In this document: positions 22,512-30,918 of the stretch, piece after piece | Numbering within the stretch: position 1 is the stretch's first letter | Layout: every line of letters begins with the position of its first letter | Made by a program: the position numbers and the translations under genes | The notes under the pieces: generated by a model | The model's database searches: none | What the model saw: the letters and a program-made list of their open reading frames with translations, nothing else | What the model was told of the DNA's origin: nothing | Origin: an uncultured Flavobacteriales bacterium | Lineage (GTDB): Bacteria; Bacteroidota; Bacteroidia; Flavobacteriales; Crocinitomicaceae | DNA length: 61,082 bases | Assembly: GCA_946482515.1 (NCBI GenBank) | Contig: CAMLRS010000019.1 | Coordinates: 1 to 61,082 of the forward strand | Reading direction: 5' to 3'

Positions 22512-23752
22512 AAAATCAATTGACAATAGGCCTTTTCGGATTCGGATGCGTAGGTACAGGACTTTATGAAGTACTGAATAAAACATCATTGCTCCAGGCG
22601 AAGATCAAGCACATCGTGGTGAAAGACCCGACGAAAAAACGCAGCATAGCCGATAGCTATTTCAGCTACGACAGCGAAGTGATCCTCAACGATCCGGAAG
22701 TGAACGTAGTGGTAGAGCTCATCAACGACAGCGAAGCGGCGTTCGAGATCGTGAAGCGCGCGCTGAAATCCGGAAAGCATGTGGTTTCTGCGAACAAAAA
22801 GCTCATTGCACAACACTTCGAAGAGCTCCTCTCGCTTGCTAAAGAGAACAACGTTTCCTTCCTCTACGAAGCAGCGGTGGGTGGTTCCATTCCGATCATC
22901 CGTAACCTTGAGGAATACTACAACAACGATTCGCTTTCAGCGATCAGTGGTATTGTGAACGGAACAACGAATTACATTCTCACCAAAACAGGCGAAGGGC
23001 AATCATTCGACGAAGCATTGCAAACAGCGCAAGATCTCGGTTTTGCCGAGCTCGATCCAACTTCCGACGTCGATGGCTTCGATGCGAAATACAAGCTTGT
23101 TCTGTTGCTCAAGCACGCATTCGGCTACACGGCACAGGAAGAAAGTGTATGGAATTACGGGATTCGTCACCTGAAAACCTGGGATGCGACTTACGCCCGT
23201 GAAAAAGGATTGAAGATCAAATTGTTCGCCTACGGAAAGCGCACAGACGACCAGGTAGTCGGATTTGTAGCGCCGCATCTGGTTCCGGCCAATCATTTTG
23301 CGTACAATGTGGAAAACGAATTCAACGCCGTAGTGGTAGAAGCGCTGTTCTCCGATCGTCAGCTGTTCCTTGGAAAAGGAGCGGGGAGCTATCCAACTGC
23401 CAGCGCCGTTTTGTCCGATATTTCTGCTTTGCAATTCGATTATGCTTACGAATACCGCAAGTCGAATGTGAACGAGCCGTTGACCCTTTCGGAAGATTTC
23501 CGTTTGCGCGTTTACATTTCATCGAGCTCGAAGGAAGCACTGAGTCGCGTTCAGTTCGAAGAAGTAGAAGAAGTATTCCACGGCTCGAAACACCATTACC
23601 ACATCGGCTGGGTGGATTTCGCTACCGTTCGTCAGTTCGACTGGAACAAGGAAAACGAGCTGTTTCTGGCCGTATTGCCGGAAGGTGTTCAGCTGAACAG
23701 CCAGGTCGCACAGCAAGCCGGAAACGTCGAATTATCTGAAGCTAACGCCTGA
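22508..23752 (+). CDS. hom: Homoserine dehydrogenase
   Basis: The 414-residue monofunctional enzyme reduces aspartate semialdehyde to homoserine with NAD(P)H. The N-terminal Rossmann motif is IGLFGFGCVGTGLYEVL. VVSANKKLIAQH, then GGSIPIIRNLEEY and GIVNGTTNYILT, form the catalytic core, with FAELDPTSDVDGFDAKYKL holding the conserved Asp/Lys pair. No aspartokinase domain is attached, and the C-terminus is short, without a clear ACT domain. Placement directly after metX dedicates homoserine to methionine synthesis. Translation is coupled to metX by overlap. Confidence 0.93.
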   Translation: MKNQLTIGLFGFGCVGTGLYEVLNKTSLLQAKIKHIVVKDPTKKRSIADSYFSYDSEVILNDPEVNVVVELINDSEAAFEIVKRALKSGKHVVSANKKLIAQHFEELLSLAKENNVSFLYEAAVGGSIPIIRNLEEYYNNDSLSAISGIVNGTTNYILTKTGEGQSFDEALQTAQDLGFAELDPTSDVDGFDAKYKLVLLLKHAFGYTAQEESVWNYGIRHLKTWDATYAREKGLKIKLFAYGKRTDDQVVGFVAPHLVPANHFAYNVENEFNAVVVEALFSDRQLFLGKGAGSYPTASAVLSDISALQFDYAYEYRKSNVNEPLTLSEDFRLRVYISSSSKEALSRVQFEEVEEVFHGSKHHYHIGWVDFATVRQFDWNKENELFLAVLPEGVQLNSQVAQQAGNVELSEANA

Positions 23753-23755
23753 AAC

Positions 23756-24178
23756 ATGGGAAATGTACACTTAAACCTGCAGCTGGAAGAACAGCCATTT
23801 GTGCTGTCGCTGACCAATGAAGACGGCCTCGTTGCCGGAATTGACGCTTCTCCTGCGATCGGTGGCCAGCAAAAAGGGTTGCGCCCGATGGAGCTGCTGG
23901 CAGGTGCGCTGGCCGGTTGTATGTCGATCGACGTGTTGTCTATCCTGAAAAAGCAGCGCGTCGTGGTTACGAGCTACAAAGTTCAGATCAACGCACAGCG
24001 CAGTGAAGGCGTTCCTTCGAAATACGAAGCCATCGAGCTGGAATTCCTTGTAGACGCAGGCGTTCCACTGGACAAACTGGAGAATGCGATTCATCTGAGC
24101 CACGAAAAATACTGTTCCGTATCGGCGAGCATTCATCCCGACATCCGTGTAACAACGAAAGTAAACTACCTGAAATGA
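23756..24178 (+). CDS. OsmC/Ohr family protein
   Basis: A 140-residue OsmC-fold protein. GLRPMELLAGALAGCMSIDV carries the first redox cysteine C55, and SHEKYCSVSASIHPDIRV the second. These two usually form the peroxidase disulfide. Within a methionine operon it may handle organic peroxides or sulfur intermediates during homocysteine formation; the second role is inference. It begins 3 bases after hom and overlaps metZ by 4 bases (ATGA), so it belongs firmly to the operon. Confidence 0.9.
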   Translation: MGNVHLNLQLEEQPFVLSLTNEDGLVAGIDASPAIGGQQKGLRPMELLAGALAGCMSIDVLSILKKQRVVVTSYKVQINAQRSEGVPSKYEAIELEFLVDAGVPLDKLENAIHLSHEKYCSVSASIHPDIRVTTKVNYLK

Positions 24179-25341
24179 GCAAACTGAGAAACGAAACACT
24201 GGCAATCCGCCTGCAAACCGAGCGCAGCGAGCAACGGGAACACAGCGTGCCGCTGTACCTTACGAGCAGCTTTACGTTTGAAAACGCCGAGCACATGCGC
24301 GCTGCTTTCAGCGACGAAGTGGAAGCCAACATTTACTCGCGCTACTCGAATCCGAACGTGGATGAGCTGCTGAGCAAAATGGCGGCATTGGAAGGTGGCG
24401 AAGCGGCCTGGGCTACGGCAACGGGAATGGCAGCTGTTTTTACAACTTTTGCGGCTTTGTTGAGCGCCGGTGATCACATCGTTTCCTCGCGTTCCGTTTT
24501 CGGCTCTACGCACAACCTGTTCATGAACATCTTCCCGAAATGGGGCATTACGACCGATTACGTGGACGCTGCCGATTACGAAGGCTACGAAAAAGCCATT
24601 CGTCCGGAAACGAAGATCCTGTACCTAGAAACGCCCTCGAACCCAGGATTGGATATTATCGATCTCGAGCGCATGGGGGAGATTTGTCAGAAGAAAGGCG
24701 TTTTGTTCGTCGTTGACAACTGCTTTGCAACGCCCGTTTTGCAGCAGCCGATTCGTTTCGGGGCGCACATTTCCATTCACTCAGCAACCAAATACCTCGA
24801 CGGACAAGGTCGCGTGTTGGGCGGCATCATCATTTCCACGCAGGAAATCGTAGACAAGATCGAAGCGCTTGCACGGCATTCCGGTCCGGCCATGAGCCCG
24901 TTCAATGCATGGGTACTTTCCAAATCGCTGGAAACACTGCATCTGCGGATGGAAAAACATTGCAGCCAGGCATTGGAGATCGCTCAGCGACTGGAGTGTC
25001 ATCCGGCCATTGACTGGGTGAAATACCCGTTCCTGGAAAGCCATCCGGATGTAAAAATCGCCCGCAAGCAGATGAGCGCAGGCGGCGGCATTGTGAGCTT
25101 CCAGGTGAAAGGCGGTCTCGAAGCAGGCCGTAATTTCCTCGATAAGCTGCAGCTGTTTTCGCTTACACCGAACCTGGGCGACAGTCGCAGCATTGCCACG
25201 CACCCGGCGTCAACCACACATTCCAAGCTGAAACCCGAAGAACGAGAGCTCGTGGGAATTTCAGACGGATTGGTTCGCCTGAGCATAGGATTGGAGCATA
25301 TAGAAGATATTTGGGAAGACCTCGAGCAGGCATTAGCATGA
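24175..25341 (+). CDS. metZ: O-acylhomoserine sulfhydrylase-type PLP enzyme
   Basis: A 388-residue Cys/Met-metabolism PLP enzyme. SIHSATKYLDGQGRVLGG includes the PLP lysine K206; LYLETPSNPG and VVDNCFATP (D181) are the substrate and pyridine-binding strands. It would condense O-acetyl- or O-succinylhomoserine with sulfide to homocysteine (MetZ/MetY role). It resembles the MetZ group more than MetB. Last in the metX-hom-osmC-metZ operon, it completes a direct-sulfhydrylation path. Overlap with osmC shows coupling. About 110 bases separate it from the FKBP genes, which have their own promoter element. Confidence 0.9.
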   Translation: MSKLRNETLAIRLQTERSEQREHSVPLYLTSSFTFENAEHMRAAFSDEVEANIYSRYSNPNVDELLSKMAALEGGEAAWATATGMAAVFTTFAALLSAGDHIVSSRSVFGSTHNLFMNIFPKWGITTDYVDAADYEGYEKAIRPETKILYLETPSNPGLDIIDLERMGEICQKKGVLFVVDNCFATPVLQQPIRFGAHISIHSATKYLDGQGRVLGGIIISTQEIVDKIEALARHSGPAMSPFNAWVLSKSLETLHLRMEKHCSQALEIAQRLECHPAIDWVKYPFLESHPDVKIARKQMSAGGGIVSFQVKGGLEAGRNFLDKLQLFSLTPNLGDSRSIATHPASTTHSKLKPEERELVGISDGLVRLSIGLEHIEDIWEDLEQALA

Positions 25342-25429
25342 TGACGAATTTCCAGCTGCGTTTTGCTGTGAGTTGAACAGGTAAACAACGCTGAGAATGT
25401 GATCCGCAGCTGGGAATTCGTAATTCCGT

Positions 25430-25437
25430 TATCTTTG
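25430..25437 (+). promoter_or_regulatory. -7 element TATCTTTG of the FKBP pair
   Basis: TATCTTTG matches TAnnTTTG and ends 16 bases before ATG 25454. A -33 element is not clear. It suggests the two FKBP genes are transcribed apart from the methionine operon. Confidence 0.55.
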
Positions 25438-25453
25438 CACCAAATTATTTTAT

Positions 25454-26056
25454 ATGTCACAAGATATTAACGCAGTAAGCTATTGCATCGGATTGAGCGT
25501 AGCAGACAGCCTCGCACAGCAGGAGCTGGACGGGATCAATCCAGCGGTGATGGCGGAAGCGATCAGCGACGTATTCGAAGGAAAAGCCCTCAAGTATTCC
25601 GCCGAACAAGCTAACCACATTATTCAGTCGTATATTCAGTCGGTTACCGAGAATAAATTCCTCGTAAATAAAGAAGAAGGTGAGCAATTCCTCGCTGAGA
25701 ACGGTAAAAAAGCAGGTATCACAACTACCGCTTCCGGTTTGCAGTACGAAGTGCTCGAAGAAGGCTCAGGTCCGAAACCGGCTGCCAGCGATACGGTAAG
25801 CGTACACTACCATGGAACGCTGATTGACGGTACTGTTTTCGATAGCTCCGTTTCGCGTGGTGTTCCTGCAACATTCGGTGTACACCAGGTGATCAAAGGC
25901 TGGACAGAAGCATTGCAGCTGATGCCGGTAGGATCGAAATACCGTCTGTACATCCCGCAGGATCTCGCTTATGGCGCGCATCCGCATCCGGGAGGAGCGA
26001 TCAAGCCGTTTATGACGTTGATCTTCGATGTTGAATTGCTTGGAATCGAAAACTAA
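25454..26056 (+). CDS. FKBP-type peptidyl-prolyl isomerase (FklB/Mip-like)
   Basis: A 200-residue isomerase. A helical N-terminal dimerisation domain (DINAVSYCIGLSVADSLAQQ to about residue 85) precedes a complete FKBP domain: SDTVSVHYHGTLIDGTVFDS, FGVHQVIKGWTEALQLMPVG and YRLYIPQDLAYG. Active-site aromatic residues (Y, F, W) are present. No signal peptide is seen, so it may act in the cytoplasm. It overlaps the next FKBP gene by one base (TAATG). Confidence 0.92.
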   Translation: MSQDINAVSYCIGLSVADSLAQQELDGINPAVMAEAISDVFEGKALKYSAEQANHIIQSYIQSVTENKFLVNKEEGEQFLAENGKKAGITTTASGLQYEVLEEGSGPKPAASDTVSVHYHGTLIDGTVFDSSVSRGVPATFGVHQVIKGWTEALQLMPVGSKYRLYIPQDLAYGAHPHPGGAIKPFMTLIFDVELLGIEN

Positions 26057-26976
26057 TGAAAAAGTATATTGTCCCTTTCGTCCTTGGCTTGTTCCTCGTT
26101 TCCTGTGGTGAAACCGAAGAGCAGACCGAGAAAGCGCCTGATTTGCATAACTTCAAGCTGCGTGTTTCGTATGCATTGGGTGCCGATCATGCTGCCCAGC
26201 TGATCGAATCAGGCGATCCGAATGCCGATAAATACGACAAGGAACAGATCATCAAAGGATTTGCCATTGGTCTGGGAATGGACATCGAAGAAGCGGCAAC
26301 GCCGGAGAACGAAGCCATTCTTGAGAAGCTTATCGGACCTTCCCGCCAGGAATTCCATGCTGAATACAACGAAGAAGGATCACTTTGCATCGGGAAACTA
26401 ATGGGAAGCTACTTTTCTTCCGGCTGGAAAAAGAACAAGGCTTACGATCAGTTCGATATCGATATGGTGAAATACGGCTTCAAACAAGGCTTGTACAAAA
26501 CCGATACACTGATCGGACGTGCCGAGCGTGCGGAAATCATCCAGAGTTTCGTGACGGATGTTACCAATAAGGCAAAAGCCGAAGCGATGAGCAAGGAAAA
26601 ACCGTTTTTCGAGAAAGTGAAAGCGATGAAAGGCATCGAAGCGCTTCCGGAAGGCATGTACCTCGAGACCATCAAACCAGGAAATGGCGGAAAGCCGTCA
26701 CCGGGCGATGATGTGTTGGTAGACTACATCCTGACGAACATGGACGGCGACACGATCGAATCTTCTTTCGAAGGCAAAAAACTCGGTCGCGAAATGCCTG
26801 CTTTCAGTCTGAACGGTGTGATCCGTGGCTGGAGCCTTGGATTTCCTTACCTGAAAAAAGGAGGAACATATCGTTTGTATGTTCCAACGGAACTGGCTTA
26901 CGGCAAGGAACCGCTGGTATTCTACATCGAATTAAAAGATTTCGGAAAGCCAGGGACACTGGTGAAAGGAATGTGA
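26056..26976 (+). CDS. FKBP-type isomerase lipoprotein
   Basis: The 306-residue protein has a lipoprotein signal MKKYIVPFVLGLFLVSC with C17 as lipid anchor. Residues about 35-190 form a long helical FKBP-N-like region. The C-terminal FKBP domain (PGDDVLVDYILTNMDGDTIE, FSLNGVIRGWSLGFPYLKKG, YRLYVPTELAYG) looks partly degenerate: the usual VHYxG is VDYIL. It is probably a periplasmic foldase or chaperone. It is coupled to the upstream FKBP, so the pair may be a split cytoplasmic/periplasmic duplication. A terminator follows at once. Confidence 0.88.
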   Translation: MKKYIVPFVLGLFLVSCGETEEQTEKAPDLHNFKLRVSYALGADHAAQLIESGDPNADKYDKEQIIKGFAIGLGMDIEEAATPENEAILEKLIGPSRQEFHAEYNEEGSLCIGKLMGSYFSSGWKKNKAYDQFDIDMVKYGFKQGLYKTDTLIGRAERAEIIQSFVTDVTNKAKAEAMSKEKPFFEKVKAMKGIEALPEGMYLETIKPGNGGKPSPGDDVLVDYILTNMDGDTIESSFEGKKLGREMPAFSLNGVIRGWSLGFPYLKKGGTYRLYVPTELAYGKEPLVFYIELKDFGKPGTLVKGM

Positions 26977-26998
26977 TTCAATACAACAACACAAATTC

Positions 26999-27023
26999 AA
27001 AGCCTTCTTCGGAAGGCTTTTTC
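26999..27023 (+). terminator. Rho-independent terminator after the FKBP pair
   Basis: AAAGCCTTC and GAAGGCTTT form a nine-base stem around TTCG-type loop bases, followed by a T-rich tract. Confidence 0.85.
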
Positions 27024-27051
27024 TTTTACCGCAAAATAGGTCTGGATTTAT

Positions 27052-27131
27052 CCTCCCCCTTGATCCCCCTCCAAAGGGGGAAAAGTTCACTCTGCGCTCT
27101 TTGTGTGAAGCTCTGTGTTCTCCGCGGTTAA
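27052..27131. repeat. Dispersed intergenic repeats
   Basis: TCCTCCCCCTTGATCCCCCT with CCAAAGGGGGAAAA is a short palindromic copy of the family at 18940-19030 and 33567-33622. It is followed by CTCTGCGCTCTTTGTG and TCCGCGGTTAAAG, an inverted copy of the CGCAGAG family at 18819. Confidence 0.7.
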
Positions 27132-27134
27132 AGC

Positions 27135-27725
27135 TTATAGCGCAAAGAAAAACGCTACTCTATACAAGACCGGCAATAAAACACCTTGCTTGTTCCGCAG
27201 GAAATAGCCTTGTCGCAGCGGACTGTTCTGGTGATTGATCACATCGACCATTACGCCTGCATTCAGCCGCACGTAAGGACCAAGTTTTCCGGAAAAACCA
27301 CCACCGACCAATGCCACCGGAACCCACGAGCGCTGGGCTGACAGGAAACCGTTCTGGATCGGGGAAGAAAGCACTTCAAGTTCCAGACCAGCGAACAGGT
27401 ATTTGTAAGCACGCAAATGCGCAAAACCTCCACCGCCGTAGACGGAAAAACCGGTTTTCACGCCGTTCAGGTTCGACCATGCATGCTGGTAGCGAATACT
27501 GGGACCTACAATGAGGTATTCCTGCGGCAAAAAGCCGAGCTTCAATCCCAAACCACCTGTTCCGCCAAGTGTGGATGCACTCAGGTTGAGATCGATACCC
27601 AGTTCCCTGGTCGAAAAGTCTTCGTCGGAAATCGCTTCGGTTTCTTCTTCGTAGCTGGTTTCGTCTTCCTGTGCCTGTAACGAAACAGACATGAGCAGGA
27701 TCAGTAAACAAAACAGGTATTTCAT
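27135..27725 (-). CDS. Outer-membrane beta-barrel-like protein
   Basis: A 196-residue protein with a signal peptide (LFCLLILLMSVSLQAQ) and an acidic linker (EDETSYEEETEAISDED). Eight or so amphipathic strands follow (LGIDLNLSASTLGGTGGLGL, GPSIRYQHAWS, FSVYGGGGFAHLRAYKYLFA), ending with an aromatic residue cluster. This is the layout of a small outer-membrane barrel; no specific family is recognised. It is the last gene of a four-gene minus-strand operon, overlapping the hydrolase stop by 4 bases. Confidence 0.75.
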   Translation of the reverse strand: MKYLFCLLILLMSVSLQAQEDETSYEEETEAISDEDFSTRELGIDLNLSASTLGGTGGLGLKLGFLPQEYLIVGPSIRYQHAWSNLNGVKTGFSVYGGGGFAHLRAYKYLFAGLELEVLSSPIQNGFLSAQRSWVPVALVGGGFSGKLGPYVRLNAGVMVDVINHQNSPLRQGYFLRNKQGVLLPVLYRVAFFFAL

Positions 27726-28354
27726 GGTGTAAGCAATTGTTCAATCAATGGTGTATCGAGGTCGTGTCCTCCTTCAAAACGAACGATACGGAATCCCAGT
27801 TGCCCGTATGCCGTTACAGCTTCAGCTGCGGCCGACTCATCGAAAAACGGATCGTTCGTTCCTAGTACAAAAATACGATTGTGAAGCTGTTCACCCAATG
27901 TAGCGGGAAAAGCGACATCCGGAGGGAAAACACTGGCCCAGGAAATAAAAGTGTCCGGATGCGCCTTGCCGTTGGCAATCCAGCGTGCAGCTGTTGCTCC
28001 ACCTTGCGAAAAGCCGATTACGACAACCCGTTTCGGCTGGAATTGTGCTTTCAGCTGCGTATGAAGCTGGTCCAGCATTTCGGTGTTTTCCTGAATGTCG
28101 AGCTCACGGGCTTCTTTGGTCATCCACGAAGCGCCCACACGTCCTGAAGTGCCGTTCAGGTAAAAGCGGTGCATGCCTTCCGGTACAACGAATGTGACGG
28201 TTTCCGGCAGCAGGTGTTCCACTTTCTTGATGAAATAAGCCGCCAGCTGTCCGTAGCCGTGCAGGATATATACAAGTGTCTCCGTTTCGTTCGTCGCTTC
28301 ACGGAACGCATAGCGGAAAGACCGCTGGACAGGAATAGTTCCCGAGCTGATCAT
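27722..28354 (-). CDS. Alpha/beta hydrolase, esterase/phospholipase-like
   Basis: A 210-residue serine hydrolase. YILHGYGQLAAYFIKKVEHL gives the oxyanion HG motif and VVVIGFSQGGATAARWI the nucleophile elbow GFSQGG. FVLGTNDPFFDE and FEGGHDLDTPLIEQL provide the acid and histidine. This matches the carboxylesterase/phospholipase (YpfH/EstA-like) group; the substrate is unknown. ATG at 28354 overlaps the upstream stop (ATGA) and gives the best N-terminus; an in-frame start ten codons upstream lies inside the neighbouring gene. Probably cytoplasmic. Confidence 0.88.
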   Translation of the reverse strand: MISSGTIPVQRSFRYAFREATNETETLVYILHGYGQLAAYFIKKVEHLLPETVTFVVPEGMHRFYLNGTSGRVGASWMTKEARELDIQENTEMLDQLHTQLKAQFQPKRVVVIGFSQGGATAARWIANGKAHPDTFISWASVFPPDVAFPATLGEQLHNRIFVLGTNDPFFDESAAAEAVTAYGQLGFRIVRFEGGHDLDTPLIEQLLTP

Positions 28355-29139
28355 TTTTTGAGTGGTGAATCCGGTGCGATGCAATACTTCGCCTGGCGCG
28401 GATCGTAGAAGAAATGGTAAACGAGCTCGCCTTTTTGGTTGATCTCCGGTTCGAATTTGTACGGATCTTTTTGAGCGGCTTCGTTATTTTCAAGCTTGCT
28501 ACGGTAGATCTTGATGTCTTTGGAAACGGGACTCATGTCTTCTTCCAGCTCGTACACATATGCCTCAGCGTTGTCTTCACCGGCGTAGTCGAAGACTTTC
28601 CACTGGAATGCCAGTCCGATCTCGCGGCTGTTGAGCATGGTGTAATAACTTCTCCAGCCGGAATTCATCACGCGGTAATCGATGATGATATCGGTGCTGG
28701 TAGGCGACGTAACAGCAGCGAAGGAAACTTCCAGCGGTTTGGTAGGCGAAGATGGCACTGTAACCGGATACGAGAATTTCTCTTTCGCACCGTCATAATA
28801 GAAGAAGTAGTTGTAATTCCCCATGTAGCCCACTTCAGCGGCTTTGGCCACTTTGTCTTTGCGAATGGCTTCATCCATGGCAAATTCCAGACGGTTCACG
28901 GTAATGATCGCATCTTCTACGCCGTCATCGTTCAGGTAAGCTTTGTAAATCGCCAGCTCGTATTTTTCCGTAGCGGGAATGCCCAGACTGGCTTCGATTT
29001 CCCGTTTGGCGCGTTGTTCAAGCGTTCCGCCTTTGACTTCTTCCTTCGGTTGTTCAGCCTCCGGTGTTTCGGGTGAGCTGCATTGGAAAAGGGCCGGAAG
29101 TACGGCAAATGTGAGCACAATTGGAAAAGGGAATTTCAT
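28351..29139 (-). CDS. Lipoprotein of unknown function
   Basis: A 262-residue protein with signal FPIVLTFAVLPALFQC, lipid cysteine at residue 20, and an acidic linker (SSPETPEAEQPKEE). The body is alpha/beta with YKAYLNDDGVEDAIITVNRL, a segment recalling calcium-binding or FG-GAP-like DxNxDG turns, and FAFQWKVFDYAGEDN-like strands. No family is clear. It is coupled to the hydrolase downstream and starts one base after the tau part of dnaX ends. The operon order hints at an envelope-related unit cotranscribed with dnaX. Confidence 0.75.
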   Translation of the reverse strand: MKFPFPIVLTFAVLPALFQCSSPETPEAEQPKEEVKGGTLEQRAKREIEASLGIPATEKYELAIYKAYLNDDGVEDAIITVNRLEFAMDEAIRKDKVAKAAEVGYMGNYNYFFYYDGAKEKFSYPVTVPSSPTKPLEVSFAAVTSPTSTDIIIDYRVMNSGWRSYYTMLNSREIGLAFQWKVFDYAGEDNAEAYVYELEEDMSPVSKDIKIYRSKLENNEAAQKDPYKFEPEINQKGELVYHFFYDPRQAKYCIAPDSPLKK

Positions 29140-29140
29140 A

Positions 29141-29782
29141 TCAGTAATCGATGTCGAGATTAAACCGGTTGCGGAAATCGAAGAGGTTGGAGTTTTTCCG
29201 CGCCATTTTTTCGAATTTATCCTTGCCGGTAAGGTGTTTCACTTCTTCTGTGTCGTCTTTGGTGATGTCGATAACAATCTCCAGGCTGTAATTCTGCAAT
29301 TCTTTCCGCAGGTGGGCCATAATCTCACCGATCGCGGCATCCATACGACTTTTCTGCAAGGCATTGTCAACTTCGAAATGGTAACGCACGTCGTCGATCT
29401 GTTGCAGGTCGCGCTTGATCATGGCATGGAACACCGGTTCCTGTCCGTTGAGCTTTTGCGTATGGGCCATGGTTTTCCACAACCGTATGAGATCGTCTTT
29501 ATCGAACGGGTTCGTTGGAAGATCGGTTGGCTGATCGGCCGTTTTTTCCTTCTGCTGATCGATGAGACTCTTGATCGACAGGTGTGTCGTATTGAGCTGA
29601 CCTGTAGGCGCAGAAAGGGTTTTGGCTTCTTTTTTCAGCGCAAATACTGGTCGGTCCTGTGGCACGGAAGGCTTATTGACGGGCTTTGGAGCGTCGCCAC
29701 GAAGAGATTGTCCGGGAAAAGGAATGATCGTTACCGGATCAGTCAGGAATTTTTTTTTTCCTGCTCGCTCTTGATCGAACAT
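29141..29782 (-). CDS. dnaX: Tau-specific C-terminal part of DNA polymerase III subunit tau (dnaX, -1 frame)
   Basis: This 213-codon frame continues dnaX after the A10 run (29750-29759, T10 on the given strand). It holds a proline-rich linker (IIPFPGQSLRGDAPKPVNKP) and a C-terminal domain (NPFDKDDLIRLWKTMAHTQK to the end) of the kind that binds the replicative polymerase and helicase. It overlaps the gamma frame by 40 bases and lies in the -1 frame relative to it. The product is probably made as a fusion to the ATPase part by frameshifting or slippage. Its own ATG (29782) has no start signals. A homopolymer sequencing error is the plain alternative. Confidence 0.8.
   Translation of the reverse strand: MFDQERAGKKKFLTDPVTIIPFPGQSLRGDAPKPVNKPSVPQDRPVFALKKEAKTLSAPTGQLNTTHLSIKSLIDQQKEKTADQPTDLPTNPFDKDDLIRLWKTMAHTQKLNGQEPVFHAMIKRDLQQIDDVRYHFEVDNALQKSRMDAAIGEIMAHLRKELQNYSLEIVIDITKDDTEEVKHLTGKDKFEKMARKNSNLFDFRNRFNLDIDY
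29743..29765 (-). promoter_or_regulatory. Candidate dnaX slippage/frameshift site (A10)
   Basis: On the coding strand the bases read GAGCAGG, ten A, TTCCTGA. In frame 0 the ribosome meets TGA three codons after GAA (AAA AAA AAT TCC TGA). A -1 shift, or one extra A in the mRNA, gives AAA AAA AAA TTC CTG and continues into the tau frame. E. coli dnaX (A6G) and Thermus dnaX (A9) use comparable sites, in those cases to make the shorter product. Confidence 0.6.
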
Positions 29783-30858
29783 AGCTGCATGAGCGCCATT
29801 TCGACTAGTAATCGCTGGTTTTTGCTGGCCTTGTAATCGACATCCGTTTTACTGAGCACACCGAGCGCCCTGACGGCGAAGTGTGCATCGAGCTTTTTGG
29901 ATTGTTCGATGAAGGATTTTTCGGTCATTTCACCGACTTCCAATAGATTGGCCGTGCGCGGATCTTTACACACCAGCAGGTTGCGGAAATGATCGGCCAG
30001 TCCGGAAACGAAATGGTGACCGTCGAAGCCTTTTTCCATTACGTCGTTGAACAGAAGCAAGTTGGCCGGAATGTCTTCGTTGATGGCGTTGTCGACAACC
30101 TTGAAGTAATAATCGTGATCGAGAATGTTCAGGTTTTCGAGTACCGCTTTGTGTGTCACATTGGAACCGGCAAAGCTCACGATCTGGTCGAAGATAGACA
30201 GGGCGTCGCGCAGGGCGCCATCGGCTTTCTGGGCAATGAGGTGCAGCGCATCGGGATCGGCCGTTACGGCTTCGCGCGTGGCGATGTTGGCCAGGTGATC
30301 GGCGATGTCGCGTACTTTGATCCGCTGGAAATCGAAGATCTGGCAGCGGGAAAGAATGGTCGGAATGATCTTGTGCTTCTCCGTCGTTGCAAGGATGAAA
30401 ATCGCATGTGCAGGCGGTTCCTCCAGCGTTTTCAGGAAGGCGTTGAAAGCCGCCGTCGAGAGCATGTGGACCTCGTCGATGATATATACCTTGTGGGTTC
30501 CGAGCTGCGGTGCAATGCGTACCTGGTCGATCAGCCCGCGGATATCGTCCACGGAGTTGTTTGAAGCCGCATCGAGCTCATACACGTTCAGGGAAGCACC
30601 TTCGTTGAACGAAAGGCAGCTTTCGCACTGATCGCAGGCTTCGATCTGTTCGGTACGGTTGAAGCAATTGATGGTCTTGGCAAGAATACGTGCCGTTGTC
30701 GTTTTCCCCACACCGCGTGAACCACAGAACAGGAAAGCCTGTGCCAGGTGATCGTTTTTGATCGCACTTTTGAGCGTCGTTGTGATGGACTTCTGTCCCA
30801 CAACCGTATCAAAGGTTTGCGGCCTGTATTTGCGGGCGGAAACGACGAATTCAGACAT
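29743..30858 (-). CDS. dnaX: DNA polymerase III subunit gamma (ATPase part of dnaX)
   Basis: The 371-residue clamp-loader ATPase has Walker A GSRGVGKT (residues 46-53), a zinc module (CFNRTEQIEACDQCESC), Walker B YIIDEVHML, sensor 1 and the SRC motif TILSRCQIFDF. Domain III follows to about residue 360. It loads the sliding clamp onto primed DNA. The frame stops just after the A-run: EQEKKNS, then TGA. This is the size of a gamma subunit; full tau needs a -1 shift at the run. TATTTTTG (30863-30870, minus strand) lies 4 bases before the ATG, so the message may be leaderless. Confidence 0.93.
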   Translation of the reverse strand: MSEFVVSARKYRPQTFDTVVGQKSITTTLKSAIKNDHLAQAFLFCGSRGVGKTTTARILAKTINCFNRTEQIEACDQCESCLSFNEGASLNVYELDAASNNSVDDIRGLIDQVRIAPQLGTHKVYIIDEVHMLSTAAFNAFLKTLEEPPAHAIFILATTEKHKIIPTILSRCQIFDFQRIKVRDIADHLANIATREAVTADPDALHLIAQKADGALRDALSIFDQIVSFAGSNVTHKAVLENLNILDHDYYFKVVDNAINEDIPANLLLFNDVMEKGFDGHHFVSGLADHFRNLLVCKDPRTANLLEVGEMTEKSFIEQSKKLDAHFAVRALGVLSKTDVDYKASKNQRLLVEMALMQLCSIKSEQEKKNS

Positions 30859-30862
30859 GGTA

Positions 30863-30870
30863 CAAAAATA
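30863..30870 (-). promoter_or_regulatory. -7 element TATTTTTG of dnaX
   Basis: TATTTTTG on the minus strand ends five bases before the A of the dnaX ATG. The expected start of transcription coincides with the start codon. Confidence 0.55.
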
Positions 30871-30918
30871 GCCAACTATTCGATAAATCGGTGTATTGTT
30901 GATAAATCGGCGGATAGT

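Noticed and set aside
24166..24513. Arg/Cys-rich frames antisense to osmC-metZ
   Set aside because: They overlap a coupled operon with strong family matches and have no start signals.
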